Origin: Sulfitobacter sp.
Lineage (GTDB): Bacteria > Pseudomonadota > Alphaproteobacteria > Rhodobacterales > Rhodobacteraceae
Length of the DNA: 5,166 nucleotides
Assembly (NCBI GenBank): GCA_024636395.1
Contig: JAGXHD010000113.1
Span: forward strand, 1-5,166
Reading direction: 5' to 3'
In this document: piece after piece, positions 5,060 to 5,166 of the stretch
Position numbering within the stretch: the first letter of the stretch is position 1
Layout: every line of letters begins with the position of its first letter
Translations under genes and position numbers: made by a program
The notes under the pieces: generated by a model
The model's database searches: none
What the model saw: the letters and a program-made list of their open reading frames with translations, nothing else
Told to the model about the DNA's origin: nothing

Positions 5060-5166
5060 CAGGTTGGCTCCTCGATGATGTGATCTTCCCAGTCTTCGAA
5101 GGCGGTTTCCCATTCGCTGACCGTCCGGCCCTGCATCGATACGCCCGCTTTGTGGACGCTCTCGGG
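5059..5166 (-). CDS. Unrecognised protein, C-terminal 35 residues (gene runs off the right edge)
   Basis: A - strand frame is open from the right edge and ends at a TGA (complement of 5059-5061) that overlaps the threonine aldolase ATG by one base (TGATG). The visible tail has the segments PESVHKAGVSMQGRTVSEW and ETAFEDWEDHIIEEPT: acidic, with two Trp, and probably helical. Coding status is supported by the tight TGATG junction and by GAGGAG, the aldolase ribosome binding site, lying inside its last codons, an arrangement typical of operons. I do not recognise the family from this fragment, and no function is proposed. The aldolase promoter is probably upstream of this gene, outside the window. 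Confidence 0.7.
   Translation of the reverse strand, partial: PESVHKAGVSMQGRTVSEWETAFEDWEDHIIEEPT

Noticed and set aside
5060..5113. 18-residue N-terminal extension of the threonine aldolase
   Set aside because: The ATG at 5059 has GAGGAG at 8 nt and gives the family start MYFASDNTG. The extension overlaps the upstream gene's frame and resembles no aldolase.
1..5166. Possible mobile element, CRISPR, phage or defence island
   Set aside because: No transposase, integrase, direct-repeat array, tRNA att site or defence domain was seen. All genes but the right-edge fragment have recognisable families, and most have a housekeeping or enzymatic role.

Overview
The window looks like ordinary chromosome from an alphaproteobacterium, most likely a member of the Rhodobacteraceae (Roseobacter-like). 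The grounds are the family-typical sequences of the AtpD C-terminus, AtpC and Prs, the small stand-alone H-type lectin gene beside atpC, and the moderately high GC content by eye. This assignment rests on remembered family sequences; no database search was run.

Layout, left to right. The 3' part of atpD (F1-ATPase beta subunit) and all of atpC (epsilon) end an ATP synthase operon, which closes at a strong intrinsic terminator (1005-1036). A small stand-alone H-type lectin-domain gene follows on the + strand (1110-1460), with a tentative promoter just after the terminator. Converging on it from the - strand is prs (1522-2541, PRPP synthase). A 105-bp intergenic region separates prs from a divergent + strand pair: a 2-hydroxychromene-2-carboxylate isomerase-like DsbA/GST-kappa protein (2647-3243) and an alpha/beta hydrolase (3240-4028), joined by a GTGA start/stop overlap. 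The hydrolase converges on a - strand low-specificity L-threonine aldolase gene (4025-5059), and the two share the palindromic CTAG in which both TAG stop codons lie. The aldolase start overlaps by 1 nt (TGATG) the stop of a - strand gene that leaves the window on the right and that I do not recognise.

Functionally the window holds housekeeping genes for energy conservation (ATP synthase), PRPP supply for nucleotides, histidine, tryptophan and NAD, and glycine/threonine metabolism, plus a two-gene unit of uncertain substrate. No tRNA, rRNA, CRISPR array, insertion sequence, phage or defence gene was recognised, and no stretch longer than 300 bases lacks a gene. I found no convincing undescribed system. 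The items most worth a second look are the orphan lectin, the coupled isomerase/hydrolase pair, the shared palindromic stop site and the unrecognised right-edge gene.
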